From assembly GCF_007483665.1 (NCBI RefSeq), contig NZ_ML660184.1, positions 38,922 to 102,921 of the forward strand: DNA of 64,000 bases, given 5' to 3'. The position numbers and the translations under genes are program-made. Position 1 is the first letter of the stretch. Every line of letters starts with the position of its first letter. Source of the stretch: Catellatospora sichuanensis. GTDB lineage: Bacteria > Actinomycetota > Actinomycetes > Mycobacteriales > Micromonosporaceae. The notes under the pieces were generated by a model that had not been told where the DNA came from, searched no databases, and saw nothing but the letters and a program-made list of their open reading frames with translations. Shown here one piece after another: positions 43,494 through 52,625 of the stretch.

Positions 43494-46376
43494 TCAGCCG
43501 GTGACGACCTGCAGGAACGCGGGCCGGGTGGCGTTGCTGCGGCTGTTGAGCACCGTCGCCCGGCCGCCCGCCGCCTGCCACAGACCGATGGTCGCGGTCT
43601 GGTCGCCCGCGTACTCGGCCTGCACGAACGCCGTCACGTCGAGCGGGATCCAGTCGGCGACCTGGCACAGCGGGGACGTGGACAGCTGCGCGCCCAGCGC
43701 CGGTGCGGTGTTCCAGGTGAGGCCGGTCTCGGTCCAGCTGTCGGCGCTTACCGCGTACGCGCTGATGCTGGTGTGGGTGCCCACCGAGTCGGCGGTGTTG
43801 CCGCTGACCCACAGCACCGCACGCTTCGGCGCGGCTGCCAGCGAGGTGAGGTCGAACTTGAGGAACGCCTTGCGGGCGTATCCGACGCCGTCGTTCTTCA
43901 CCTCGAGGGCGGTGCCGTTGTAGTTGGTGGTGGCGTAGCTCCCGTCGCGGGTGTGCGCGTCGGCGGTGGGCGACAGGGACAGGTGCTGTCCGCCGGTGAC
44001 GGCACTGCCGGTGCCGAAGGTGATGGTGCGGGAGCCGCCCAGCGCGCCGCCGACCTCGACGACCAGCTTGATCGGGTTGAGACCGGTGACGCTGATGCGC
44101 CCGTCGCCGGAGGCGGTGCTGTAGCCGCTGCGGGCGATGGTGACCGTGATCGTGGTGGCGTTGCGGGTCGGGTCGGCCACGGTGACCTTGAGCCGGCCGC
44201 CGGACTCGCGCATCAGCACCGAGCAGGGCGCGCTCACGGTGATCGGCCCGGCGGTGCCCGCGGCGAAGAAGTTCGCGGCCGTCACGCCGGTGGCGGTGTC
44301 GCTGATCGCCTGCGCGTTCGCCGTGTTGGCGAGCACGGCCACCGTGGGCGAGGCGGCGCGGGCGGCCGTCGTGGCGGTGTCCGCGCCGGGCAGCAGCAGG
44401 TAGCTGTACGAGCCGGCGGTCGGGTTGACGCCGTGGTCGAGGTACAAGGTGAGGTACTTGCGGCTCAGCACCTCGGTGGTGCCGCCGGTGTTGATCTGCG
44501 ACCAGCTGCCGGAGCGCGACTCGCGCAGCGCCTTGACCGTCGCGCCGCCGGGGAAGACGATCCCGGCGAAGGAGTTGTGCGCCCAGCTCACGCCGGTGAA
44601 GGTGGCCGAGCCGGGCGAAGCGAGCTGCGCGGTCCCGTTGATGTGCAGCGGCTGGCTGCCGGTGCCGCCCCCGAGGTTGCGGTTGTCCACGATGGTCTCG
44701 ACCGCGACGCCGTCGGTGCCGCTGATGCCCGCGCCGAGGCAGACGATGCCGTCGTCGAGGCAGAACCACGACTTCTTGGCCTGCAGCGTGGACTCCAGGC
44801 CCCGGGTGTCCTGGCCGAGCGCGGCGAAGGTGCCGTCGGTCGCGCCGCCCACCCAGCTGGTGCCGGGATCGGGCGCGCCCCACGTGCCGCCCGCCCCGTC
44901 GGCGAGCGCCTTCTTCGACACCGTCGTGCCGGGCAGCCGGTACGGGTCCACGGTCGGCCAGAACGCGTCCGAGTACTGCCCGTTGCCCCACGTCGAGCCC
45001 CAGTAGGACAGCATGCCGTTGTTGGTGTGCCAGCCCTTGAGGTGCTCGCCGTTGCCGGTCTCGTAGTACGTGGTGCGCTTGGAGCACATGGCGATGGACG
45101 CGGCCCAGCCGGCGCGGCGGTGCACCGCCTGGTCCTGGGCGGCGAGCAGGCGGTGGTCGACCGGCTCGGCGACGGCGGTGACCGACGCGCTGTCGCGGAT
45201 CGCGAGGCAGGCGGCGAGGGTCGGCACGCCGAGCGTCTGGTCGTCGGCGAGGTTGCCCCAGTACTCGCGCTGGATCCAGCCCTTGACCATGCCGCGCCAC
45301 AGCGCCGCCTCGGCCGGGGACGCGGCGTCGGCCATCCGCACGAAGCTCGCGACGATGCCGTGCCCGCGCACGTGGTCGTCGCCTTGGACGCCCAGCGGGT
45401 CCTGCAGGGACAGGCCGCGGCTGACGCCCCGGCCGCTGACGCAGTCCATGACCAGCCCGTTGTAGAGGAACGGGGCCCAGGACCGGGTCATCGCGTCGAA
45501 CGCGATCTGCCGGTTGGGGTCGCTGACCGCCCAGGTCGACCCGGCCAGCAGGCCGAACAGCCCCGCGAGCCCGGACAGCAGCGCCGCGCCGTAGGTCCCC
45601 TGGTAGGGCACCACGCCGTGCTGGATGAAGGAGCCGTCCTCGTAGTATCCGTCTCCGGTACGCACGTACGTGAAGATCGGGGAGAGGCCGTCCCGCCCAG
45701 CGATGATCTTCGCGGCGTTCTTGCCGAGGATGCCGCGCCGCACCACCACGACGCACACGTCGGAGCGGTTCGCGCCGGTGCTCGCCCCGCCGTTGAGCAG
45801 CGGCGACACCGACGGGGTGAAGGTGTCGACGGCGGCGAGCCAGTTGGCGACCTGGGTGGCGGTCAGGTGGTCGTAGACCAGCGCCATGATGTCGAGCAGC
45901 GTCTGCGGGGTGCCGATGTTCCAGTCCCACCAGTTGCCGAACCAGCTGGTCGACGGCTTGAAGATCTCCATGTGCAGGTGGTCGAGACCGGCGATGACCT
46001 CGCTCAGCAGGGTCGCGTTTCCGGTGAGGCCGGTGCCGGGCTGAGCCCAGGCCAGCGCCATGGCGCGCAGGCGGGAGTAGCTGTTGGTGACCGACGACGA
46101 GACGTCGAGCGGCAGGTCCGGCCACAGCGCGGCACCGCCGGGGGTCATCGTGGCCCGGCGCTGCGTCGCGACCTCGCCGATCGCGGCCAGGCGGGAGGCG
46201 TAGGGCTCCACCGCCGGGTTGAAGCCGGTGCCGGTGATGCCGGCGCGGTAGCGCAGGCGCAGCGTGTCGAACTCGTCGGCGGCGTGCGCCGGACCGGCCG
46301 GGAGCAGCGGCAGGGTCAGCGCGCCCAGCACGGAGGCGCTACCTGCCTGTAGGACGTGGCGGCGGGACAGGTGCAT
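43494..46376 (-). CDS. Polysaccharide lyase family 8 (hyaluronate/chondroitin lyase-like), Tat-exported
   Basis: 960 residues. The Tat signal is HLSRRHVLQAGSASVLGALT, cut near PAHAAD. The alpha/alpha-toroid domain has the PL8 catalytic residues: Asn in FGNWWDWNIGTPQ, and His and Tyr in DGSFIQHGVVPYQGTYGAAL. The central beta-sandwich contains FCLDDGIVCLGAGISGT. The C-terminal about 170 residues form a DNRLRE/CBM96-like domain (ADAHTRDGSYATTNYNGTALEVK). It cleaves uronic-acid-containing polymers by beta-elimination: hyaluronan, chondroitin or, in related lyases, xanthan. The neighbouring GH20 enzyme favours an N-acetylhexosamine-containing substrate. Confidence 0.9.
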   Translation of the reverse strand: MHLSRRHVLQAGSASVLGALTLPLLPAGPAHAADEFDTLRLRYRAGITGTGFNPAVEPYASRLAAIGEVATQRRATMTPGGAALWPDLPLDVSSSVTNSYSRLRAMALAWAQPGTGLTGNATLLSEVIAGLDHLHMEIFKPSTSWFGNWWDWNIGTPQTLLDIMALVYDHLTATQVANWLAAVDTFTPSVSPLLNGGASTGANRSDVCVVVVRRGILGKNAAKIIAGRDGLSPIFTYVRTGDGYYEDGSFIQHGVVPYQGTYGAALLSGLAGLFGLLAGSTWAVSDPNRQIAFDAMTRSWAPFLYNGLVMDCVSGRGVSRGLSLQDPLGVQGDDHVRGHGIVASFVRMADAASPAEAALWRGMVKGWIQREYWGNLADDQTLGVPTLAACLAIRDSASVTAVAEPVDHRLLAAQDQAVHRRAGWAASIAMCSKRTTYYETGNGEHLKGWHTNNGMLSYWGSTWGNGQYSDAFWPTVDPYRLPGTTVSKKALADGAGGTWGAPDPGTSWVGGATDGTFAALGQDTRGLESTLQAKKSWFCLDDGIVCLGAGISGTDGVAVETIVDNRNLGGGTGSQPLHINGTAQLASPGSATFTGVSWAHNSFAGIVFPGGATVKALRESRSGSWSQINTGGTTEVLSRKYLTLYLDHGVNPTAGSYSYLLLPGADTATTAARAASPTVAVLANTANAQAISDTATGVTAANFFAAGTAGPITVSAPCSVLMRESGGRLKVTVADPTRNATTITVTIARSGYSTASGDGRISVTGLNPIKLVVEVGGALGGSRTITFGTGSAVTGGQHLSLSPTADAHTRDGSYATTNYNGTALEVKNDGVGYARKAFLKFDLTSLAAAPKRAVLWVSGNTADSVGTHTSISAYAVSADSWTETGLTWNTAPALGAQLSTSPLCQVADWIPLDVTAFVQAEYAGDQTATIGLWQAAGGRATVLNSRSNATRPAFLQVVTG

Positions 46377-46414
46377 GGTCCATCCTCTTTACGTCAGTAC
46401 TACAGCGGACTTAC

Positions 46415-46614
46415 GTAACCGTTTCCCCCATCGATGACGCAGAAGATAGGGCATGTGCTCTCAGCCACACAAGAGATATCGGAAAACGTTCTCTCCCTCG
46501 GCCGGGCGCACCGCCGCTGACCATTGCCCGACACCGGCGACACCAGCATTGTGGATCTTGACTACTGTTAAGAAGCTGTACTACGGTCCTAGGGTTGTTC
46601 CTGAAATCGTTTTC
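46415..46614. promoter_or_regulatory. Divergent PL8-GH20 control region with three LacI-type sites
   Basis: GTAACCGTTTCCC (46415-46427) lies about 40 bases before the PL8 start; GGAAAACGTTCTC (46481-46493) is central; GAAATCGTTTTC (46603-46614) lies directly before the GAGGAG ribosome site of the GH20 gene. The region 46377-46626 holds nothing else recognisable. Confidence 0.6.
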
Positions 46615-46626
46615 TGAGGAGCCGCT

Positions 46627-48144
46627 GTGCTGATCCCGTCACCCGTCTCGTACGCGCCGGCCCCGGGACAGCGGACGCTCACGCCGCAGACCGCGGTCGA
46701 CGCGCCGACCGAGATCGCCGACCTGCTCCGGGAACTGCTCGGCCCGGCCACGGGCCTGCCGCTGCCCGCCGGTGGCGATGACGCCGAGCTGCTCTTCACC
46801 GTCGACGACACGGCTGGGGTCGGCGACGAGGGCTACCGCCTCACCGTCGACGGCGCGGGCGTGCGCGCCGTCGCGGGCACCCTCACCGGGCTGCGCTGGG
46901 CCGTGCAGGCCCTGCGGCAGCTGCTGCCCCCGCAGGCGTACGCCGCCACGCCCGTCACCGGGGTCGCGTGGACCCTGCCGTACGTGCAGATCGAGGACCG
47001 GCCGCGGTACCCGTGGCGCGGCATCATGGTCGACGTCGGCCGCTGGTACCAGCCGGTGTCCTGGCTGCGCACGGTGATCGACCTGCTGGCGATGCACCGC
47101 ATGAACACGCTGCACCTGCACCTCACGGAGGACCAGGGCTGGCGGTTCGAAGTGAAGCGCTACCCGCGGCTGACCGAGGTCGGCGCGTGGCGGCAGGAGT
47201 CGCCGATCGGGCACGAGAACGTCAAGCAGGCCGACCGCACCCCGCACGGCGGCCACTACACCCAGGACGAGCTGCGCGAACTGGTCGCGTACGCGGCCCG
47301 GCGCGGGGTGACCGTCGTGCCGGAGATCGACCTGCCCGGGCACACCACCGCCGCCATCGCCGCCTACCCGGAACTCGGCAACAACCCCGGGACGCAGCTG
47401 GCCACCGGCACCCGGTGGGGCATCTACGACACCGTCCTCAACTGCGACGACAACACCGTGCAGTTCATGAAGCACGTGCTGGACGAGCTGGTCGACGTGT
47501 TCCCGTCCCCGCTGGTCCACCTCGGCGGCGACGAGGTGCCGCCCGCGGAGTGGTCGGCCAACCCGGGCGCGCAGGCGCGGATGAAGGAACTCGGGCTGAG
47601 CGACCCGGAGCATCTGCTCGGCTGGTGGATCTCCGAACTGGCCGCCCACCTGCGCCAGCATGGCCGGCGCGTGGTGGTCTGGGACGAGCTGGTCGGCCGG
47701 GGCGCGCCCGCCGAAGCCGTGATCATGGCGTGGCGGAACCAGGACTACGTCACCGCGGCGCTCCAGGCCGGGCACGACGTCGTCGCCTCCCCCTGCGAGC
47801 ACGTCTACCTCGACTATTACGAGTCCGACGCGCCCGGCGAGCCGCTGAGCATCGGCGGGCTGCTGCCGCTGGAGAAGGTCTACGCCTACCAGCCCGAACC
47901 CGACGAGCCGTCGGCCGGCGACAACCGGGTCCTCGGCGTGCAGGGCAACCTGTGGGGCGAATACCTGCCTACGGTCGGCCGGGCCGCGTACAACCTGCTG
48001 CCACGGATGTCCGCGGTGGCCGAAGCAGGCTGGGGCACCCGCGGCGACCTGGGCGACTTCCGGCAACGGATCGACGTGATGCTGGCGCGCTTCGACGCGC
48101 TCGGTGTCGCGTACCGCCGCCCGGAGCCCCGCTCAGCGGCCTAG
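46627..48144 (+). CDS. GH20 beta-N-acetylhexosaminidase
   Basis: 505 residues, no signal peptide. An N-terminal GH20b domain (about 1-115) precedes the barrel with RGIMVDVGRWYQPVSWLRTVIDLLAMHRMNTLHLHLTEDQGWR, VVPEIDLPGHTTAAIAAYPEL and the catalytic Asp-Glu pair in HLGGDEVPPAEW. It removes terminal GlcNAc or GalNAc by substrate-assisted catalysis. Being cytoplasmic, it likely works on oligosaccharides imported by the nearby ABC system. The GTG start at 46627 has GAGGAG five bases upstream and an operator-like sequence just before it. Confidence 0.93.
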   Translation: MLIPSPVSYAPAPGQRTLTPQTAVDAPTEIADLLRELLGPATGLPLPAGGDDAELLFTVDDTAGVGDEGYRLTVDGAGVRAVAGTLTGLRWAVQALRQLLPPQAYAATPVTGVAWTLPYVQIEDRPRYPWRGIMVDVGRWYQPVSWLRTVIDLLAMHRMNTLHLHLTEDQGWRFEVKRYPRLTEVGAWRQESPIGHENVKQADRTPHGGHYTQDELRELVAYAARRGVTVVPEIDLPGHTTAAIAAYPELGNNPGTQLATGTRWGIYDTVLNCDDNTVQFMKHVLDELVDVFPSPLVHLGGDEVPPAEWSANPGAQARMKELGLSDPEHLLGWWISELAAHLRQHGRRVVVWDELVGRGAPAEAVIMAWRNQDYVTAALQAGHDVVASPCEHVYLDYYESDAPGEPLSIGGLLPLEKVYAYQPEPDEPSAGDNRVLGVQGNLWGEYLPTVGRAAYNLLPRMSAVAEAGWGTRGDLGDFRQRIDVMLARFDALGVAYRRPEPRSAA

Positions 48145-48248
48145 TAGCGCCGCGGGCCGGCGCGGCCTACCCGCGGCCGGGTCCGCGACGTAGTCTGCTG
48201 GGCACCGCGACCGGAGCACCGGCCGCGGGCCCGGTGGGAGGGGAAAAC

Positions 48249-49292
48249 GTGCGCGCCGTCGCCTACGACGCCTTCGGACAGCAGCCCGACGTGCGCGAAC
48301 TGCCCGAGCCGAGCGCGCCGCCGCACGGCTGCGTGATCAAGGTCGAGGCGACCGGGCTGTGCCGCAGCGACTGGCACGGCTGGATGGGCCACGACCCCGA
48401 CATCGCCGCGTTCCCACACGTGCCGGGCCACGAGCTGGCCGGGACCGTGCACGCCGCGGGCACGGACGTCACCGGCTGGCGGGTCGGCGACCGGGTGACC
48501 GTGCCGTTCGTCTGCGGCTGCGGCGGCTGCGAGCCGTGCCGCCGGGGCGCGCCACAGGTCTGCGAAAACCAGACCCAGCCCGGGTTCACCCACCGCGGCT
48601 CGTTCGCCGAATACGTCGCCATCGACCACGCCGACCTCAACCTGGTCGGCCTGCCCGAGCAGCTGTCGTACGCCGCCGCGGCCGCGCTGGGCTGCCGGTT
48701 CGCGACCGCGTACCGCGCGGTGGTGGCGCAGGGCCGGGTGGCCGCCGGGCAGTGGGTCGCCGTCTACGGCTGCGGCGGCGTCGGGCTGTCGGCCGTGATG
48801 ATCGCCGCCGCGTACGGCGCGCAGGTCGTCGCCGTCGACGTCTCCCCCGGCGCACTCGACCTGGCCCGCGAGCACGGAGCCGTGGCCTGCGTGAACAGCC
48901 GCGAGACCGACCCCGTTGCGGCGGTGCGCGAGCTGACCGGCGGCGGTGCGCAGCTGACCCTCGACGCCCTGGGCAGCCCCGCCACCTGCACCGCGGCCAT
49001 CCTGAGCCTGCGCCGCAGCGGCCGCCACGTGCAGGTCGGGCTGCTCCCCCAGGGCGCGCCCGAGCTGCCGATGGGCCGGGTCATCGGCTGGGAGCTGGAG
49101 ATCCTGGGCAGCCACGGCATGGCCGCCGCCGACTACGGGCCGATGCTCGACCTCGTGGTGTCCGGGCGGCTGCGACCCGACGCGCTGGTCACCCGTTTCA
49201 TCGGGCTCGACGAGGTGCCCGCGGCGCTGACCGCGATGGGCGAGACGCCCCCGACCGGCATCACCGTCATCACCCCGCAAGCCCTTGCCTGA
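48249..49292 (+). CDS. Zinc-dependent alcohol dehydrogenase (MDR family)
   Basis: 347 residues. The catalytic zinc site is built from ATGLCRSDWHGW (Cys) and PHVPGHELAG (His-Glu); the structural zinc lobe is CGCGGCEPCRRGAPQVC. The NAD(P) fold begins WVAVYGCGGVGLSAVM. It oxidises alcohols or reduces aldehydes; the substrate is not evident. I use GTG 48249 because GGGAGGGG lies five bases upstream; the long open frame further upstream is antisense-like sequence in the GH20 gene. TAGTCT near 48193 could be its -10 box. Confidence 0.9.
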   Translation: MRAVAYDAFGQQPDVRELPEPSAPPHGCVIKVEATGLCRSDWHGWMGHDPDIAAFPHVPGHELAGTVHAAGTDVTGWRVGDRVTVPFVCGCGGCEPCRRGAPQVCENQTQPGFTHRGSFAEYVAIDHADLNLVGLPEQLSYAAAAALGCRFATAYRAVVAQGRVAAGQWVAVYGCGGVGLSAVMIAAAYGAQVVAVDVSPGALDLAREHGAVACVNSRETDPVAAVRELTGGGAQLTLDALGSPATCTAAILSLRRSGRHVQVGLLPQGAPELPMGRVIGWELEILGSHGMAAADYGPMLDLVVSGRLRPDALVTRFIGLDEVPAALTAMGETPPTGITVITPQALA

Positions 49293-49313
49293 ACGGTCGC
49301 TCACTTCGCCTAG

Positions 49314-49325
49314 TACGGTGTCCGA
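49314..49325 (+). promoter_or_regulatory. -10 element of a leaderless P450 transcript
   Basis: TACGGT (49314-49319) followed by 6 bases and GTG 49326; no ribosome site is present. Confidence 0.45.
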
Positions 49326-50516
49326 GTGCTGTTCCGTACCTGGGACCAGCCTTTCGACAACGACGGGCGGGCCGAAGCGACCGTCGCGGTGACCGACCAC
49401 GTCGGCGTCACCCATGTCGTCGTCAGCGATCACCGCCTCGTCAGGCAGGTGCTGGCCGACCCGGACACCTTCCGGCCCGACAACGCCCTCGACGCGATCA
49501 GCCCGATGCCGGTCAGCGCGCTGCGCGTGCTCACCTCGTACGGCTTCAAGCTGCCCGCCACGCTGGCCAACAACGGCGGCGTCTCCCATCCGGCGATCCG
49601 CGAGATCACCGCACAGGCCCTGCACCCGGCCCGGGTCGAGGCGCTACGACCCTGGCTGACCGGGGTGGTCCGCCGTCGCGTCGCGACGCTGGCCGCGCGG
49701 CTGCGCGCGGGCGAGTCCGTCGACCTGTACGCCGACCTCGCCGCCGACCTGCCGCTGCTGGTGCTGGCGAAGCTCGTCGAGCTGCCCGACGCCGACGCGG
49801 CCGTGGTCAAGGAGTTCTCCCGGGCCGCGCTGGAGCTGTTCTGGGCCCCGCTCGACGCGCCGCGGCAGCTTGCACTGGCCGAGACCGTCGGCCGCTTCCA
49901 CACCGTGCTGCGCGATTTCGCCGCCACGGCCGGTGGCATGGTCGGCGAACTCCGCGCGCACACCGCCGCCGCCGGGCTGCCCCGCGACACCCCGGTCGGG
50001 GCGCTGTTCTTCCTACTCGTCGCCGGTCAGGAGACCACGTCGCAGTTCCTCACCCTGCTGCTGCACCGGCTGTCCGGCGAGCCCGCCGTGCTCGACGGCC
50101 TGGCCCGGGGCACTGTCGGCGTAGACGACGTGGTCGAGGAGGGCCTGCGGCTCGTCCCGCCGATCCCCACCTGGCGGCGAGTCGCCGCTCGGGACACCGA
50201 GCTCGACGGCCTCCCGGTGCGCCGGGGCGCGAGCATCGTGCTCTGGCTGGCCCGCGCTGGACTCGCGGTCGCCGAGCACCCGCACGACTTCGTGCCCGGC
50301 CAGCGCGGCTCCCGCCGCCATCTGGCCTTCGGCGCGGGCGCTCACCGCTGCGTCGGCGCCCAACTGTCCCGCATGGAAGCCGCCGTAGTCGTCACCGAGA
50401 CGGCACCCCTGCTCCGCGACATCAAGGTCCTCCGCGCCCCCTGGTGCCCCGACAACCTCAGCTTCCGCATGCCCGACACCTTCACCATCCACCGCCCCAC
50501 CTGGCGCAACTCTTAA
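49326..50516 (+). CDS. Cytochrome P450
   Basis: 396 residues, soluble bacterial class. The I-helix oxygen-binding motif is LLVAGQETTSQ (about 231-240), the ExxR pair is EGLR (272-275), and the heme loop is HLAFGAGAHRCVGAQLSR with Cys 342. The segment before the heme loop (LARAGLAVAEHPHDFVPGQRG) lacks the usual ANRDP sequence, so it is a divergent member. No ferredoxin or reductase gene is adjacent. The nearest oxygen- or NO-related gene is the nitric oxide synthase 4.7 kb away. Substrate unknown. Confidence 0.92.
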   Translation: MLFRTWDQPFDNDGRAEATVAVTDHVGVTHVVVSDHRLVRQVLADPDTFRPDNALDAISPMPVSALRVLTSYGFKLPATLANNGGVSHPAIREITAQALHPARVEALRPWLTGVVRRRVATLAARLRAGESVDLYADLAADLPLLVLAKLVELPDADAAVVKEFSRAALELFWAPLDAPRQLALAETVGRFHTVLRDFAATAGGMVGELRAHTAAAGLPRDTPVGALFFLLVAGQETTSQFLTLLLHRLSGEPAVLDGLARGTVGVDDVVEEGLRLVPPIPTWRRVAARDTELDGLPVRRGASIVLWLARAGLAVAEHPHDFVPGQRGSRRHLAFGAGAHRCVGAQLSRMEAAVVVTETAPLLRDIKVLRAPWCPDNLSFRMPDTFTIHRPTWRNS

Positions 50517-50544
50517 AGACTCGCCGCGATGGACGGCCCTCAAG

Positions 50545-50568
50545 GCCGCACTCTTCAAGAGTGGCGGC
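50545..50568. terminator. Small hairpin after the P450 gene
   Basis: GCCGCACTCTTCAAGAGTGGCGGC folds on ACTCTT/AAGAGT; a sister hairpin with the same core is at 53911-53935. Confidence 0.5.
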
Positions 50569-50590
50569 GCGCCGGCGCGAGGCGGGTCAA

Positions 50591-50667
50591 GGTCGACGGA
50601 CTTGCCTGGCAGGTGGGCGTATCTTGGGCGCGCTTTCGGCCAGGTGCCAGGCAAGTCGGGTGATCAA
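50591..50667. repeat. Family 2 long inverted repeat, copy iv
   Basis: Arms 50591-50612 (AGGTCGACGGACTTGCCTGG) and 50646-50667, about 16 of 22 paired; the outer part has decayed while the ACTTGCCTGGCA core is perfect. The loop matches copy iii over about 30 bases. Confidence 0.75.
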
Positions 50668-50685
50668 GGGACGGGCGCGTGAGCG

Positions 50686-51420
50686 TCAGTCTTCGTCGAG
50701 GTCGGCGAGGGTGCGGGGGTCGTCATTGTCGCCGTGCAGGGCGGGGGTGAGCCAGCCGGGGGCGCTGCGGCGGAAGACGCCGGGCTCGATGGCGCCCGCG
50801 CCCTCGGGTAGCAGGCCGTCGAGTTCTTCGGGCAGGTCGGCGAGGTTGGCGAAGTGCACCAGTTCGGGGCGGCTGGGCCAGGAGCCCAGCACGACCCGGC
50901 CGGCGATGTTGCGGCGGGCCATCGCCTCCAGCGTCAGCGCGGTGTGGTTGAGCGTGCCCAGCCCGGCCCGCGCGACCACGACCGCGGGCGCGGACAGCGC
51001 CACCGCGAGGTCGGCCAGCGACCACACCGCGCCGCCGGGGTGCAGACCCATCGGCACCAGCAGCCCGCCCGCGCCCTCGACCAGGGTCAGTTCGTGCTCG
51101 ACCGCGATGCTCTTGATCTGCTCGATGACCGCGAACATGTCCAGCGGCGGCAGGCCGGCGACGCGGGCGGCAGCGGTCGGCGCGAGCGGGTCCGGGTATT
51201 CGGCGAGGGTGACCGTGGTCGCGGGGGCGGCCAGCCGGGCCACCACCGCCATGTCCGGCACCTCGCCGTAGGAGGGGTCGATGCCGGTCTGGGCGGGTTT
51301 GACGACCGCGGTGCGTACCCCCGAAGCGGTCGCCGCGGCTGCGATCGCCGCCGTCGTGATGGTTTTGCCCACCCCGGTGTCCGTACCCGTGACCAGCACG
51401 ATCCCCGTCAGCGCCGTCAC
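50686..51420 (-). CDS. bioD: ATP-dependent dethiobiotin synthetase
   Basis: 244 residues. Closes the ureido ring of 7,8-diaminopelargonic acid with CO2 and ATP. The P-loop is VTGTDTGVGKTITTAAI, followed by VVKPAQTGI and the Glu-Gly-Ala motif LVEGAGGLLVPM. Sequence after about residue 220 (an acidic tail PALHGDNDDPRTLADLDED) is longer than in E. coli BioD. The GTG start at 51420 overlaps the bioF stop (GTGA), so the two are translationally coupled. A bioA gene is not in the window. Confidence 0.94.
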   Translation of the reverse strand: MTALTGIVLVTGTDTGVGKTITTAAIAAAATASGVRTAVVKPAQTGIDPSYGEVPDMAVVARLAAPATTVTLAEYPDPLAPTAAARVAGLPPLDMFAVIEQIKSIAVEHELTLVEGAGGLLVPMGLHPGGAVWSLADLAVALSAPAVVVARAGLGTLNHTALTLEAMARRNIAGRVVLGSWPSRPELVHFANLADLPEELDGLLPEGAGAIEPGVFRRSAPGWLTPALHGDNDDPRTLADLDED

Positions 51421-52553
51421 GGCCGCACCTCCACGATGATCTCCAAGGCCCGCGCGAAATCCGCGGCGGGCACGCCTGCGTTGACCGTCAGCCGCAGCCG
51501 CGATCGACTGTCCGGCGTGGACGGCGGGCGGAAGCACCCTACCGCCACCCCTTTGTCCCGGCAGGCCCCGGCCCAGGCCCAGGCCTGCTCGGCCGACGGG
51601 GCCTCGACCGAAACCACGCCGCCCGCCGGGTCGGTGACGGCCAGGCCCGCCGCCCGCAACGTGTCGCGGATCGCGGCCGCACGTTCGGCCAGCACCGCCC
51701 GCAGCGCCTCGCCGTCGCGGGCGAGGTCGAGCGCCGCGGCGACCCCGGCGGCGATCGCGGGCGGCAGCGCGGTGTCGAAGATGAAGGTGCGGCCGGTGTC
51801 GACCAGGTGCCGGATCAGCGCGGCCGGTCCGGCGACCACACCGCCCGCGCCGCCCAGCGCCTTGGACAGGGTCGCCGTGACGATCACGTCGGGCTCGCCC
51901 GCGAGACCGGCCGCGACCACGCCGCCGGACCCACGTGGGCCGACCACGCCGAGCCCGTGCGCATCGTCGACCAGTAGCAGCGCCCCGTGCGTGCGGGCGG
52001 CCGCGTGCAGCTCGGCGAGCGGGGCGAGGTCGCCGTCGACGGAGAACACCGACTCGGTGAGCACCACCGCGGGCCGCCCCGGATGGACGGCGAGCAGCCG
52101 GGCCGCGTCGGCCGGGTCGCCGTGGGCGTACGTCACGGTCTCGGCCCCGGCCAGCCGGCAGCCGTCGATCAGCGAAGCGTGGTTGTGCGCGTCGGCGACC
52201 AGCAGCGTGTTCGGCCCGCTCAGGGCCCGGATCGCGCCCAGGTTGGCCAGGTAGCCGCTGGAGTAGACCAGCGCCTGCTCGGCCCCCAGCCACGAGGCGA
52301 GCGCGGCCTCCAGCGCGGTGTGCACGTCGGTGCTGCCGCGCACCAGCCGGGAGCCGGTCGCGCCAAGGCCGTACTCGTCCAGCGCGGCCGCCGCGGCCTC
52401 GCGCACCCGCGGGTGGCGGGCCAGGCCGAGGTAGTCGTTGCCGGCGAGGTCGACGAGAGCGTCGTCACCGGCGCGCGGGCGCAGTTCCCGGCGCAACCCG
52501 GCGCGTTCGCGCAGGTCGGCCTTGCGCCGCAGGGTCGCCAGCCAGTCGCCCAT
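51417..52553 (-). CDS. bioF: 8-amino-7-oxononanoate synthase
   Basis: 378 residues. A PLP enzyme that condenses pimeloyl thioester with alanine. NDYLGLARHPRV near the N terminus, GSRLVRGSTDVHTALE, the aspartate motif LLLVDDAHGLGVVGPRG and the PLP Lys in TATLSKALGGAGG are all present. Start ATG 52553; the ribosome site is weak. It is divergent from bioB over a 72-base region and forms an operon with bioD. Confidence 0.94.
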   Translation of the reverse strand: MGDWLATLRRKADLRERAGLRRELRPRAGDDALVDLAGNDYLGLARHPRVREAAAAALDEYGLGATGSRLVRGSTDVHTALEAALASWLGAEQALVYSSGYLANLGAIRALSGPNTLLVADAHNHASLIDGCRLAGAETVTYAHGDPADAARLLAVHPGRPAVVLTESVFSVDGDLAPLAELHAAARTHGALLLVDDAHGLGVVGPRGSGGVVAAGLAGEPDVIVTATLSKALGGAGGVVAGPAALIRHLVDTGRTFIFDTALPPAIAAGVAAALDLARDGEALRAVLAERAAAIRDTLRAAGLAVTDPAGGVVSVEAPSAEQAWAWAGACRDKGVAVGCFRPPSTPDSRSRLRLTVNAGVPAADFARALEIIVEVRP

Positions 52554-52625
52554 GATTCAACCCATCCATGTCTCAGTCACTCGGCCTTTGGCCGACCCGA
52601 ACAGGCCGCGTTGTAGGGTACGCCC
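52554..52625. promoter_or_regulatory. Divergent bioF / bioB promoter region
   Basis: TAGGGT (52614-52619) lies 6 bases before the bioB ATG, suggesting a leaderless transcript. I see no clear BirA or BioQ-type palindrome in these 72 bases. Confidence 0.45.

Noticed and set aside
46564..46580. TTAAGAAG near 46569 as a further family 1 repeat
   Set aside because: Only eight bases match, and no pairing arm is present.
50517..50590. ACTCTT/AAGAGT hairpins after the P450 and bsaP genes as another dispersed repeat family
   Set aside because: The shared core is short (13 bases) and flanks differ; kept as ordinary terminators.
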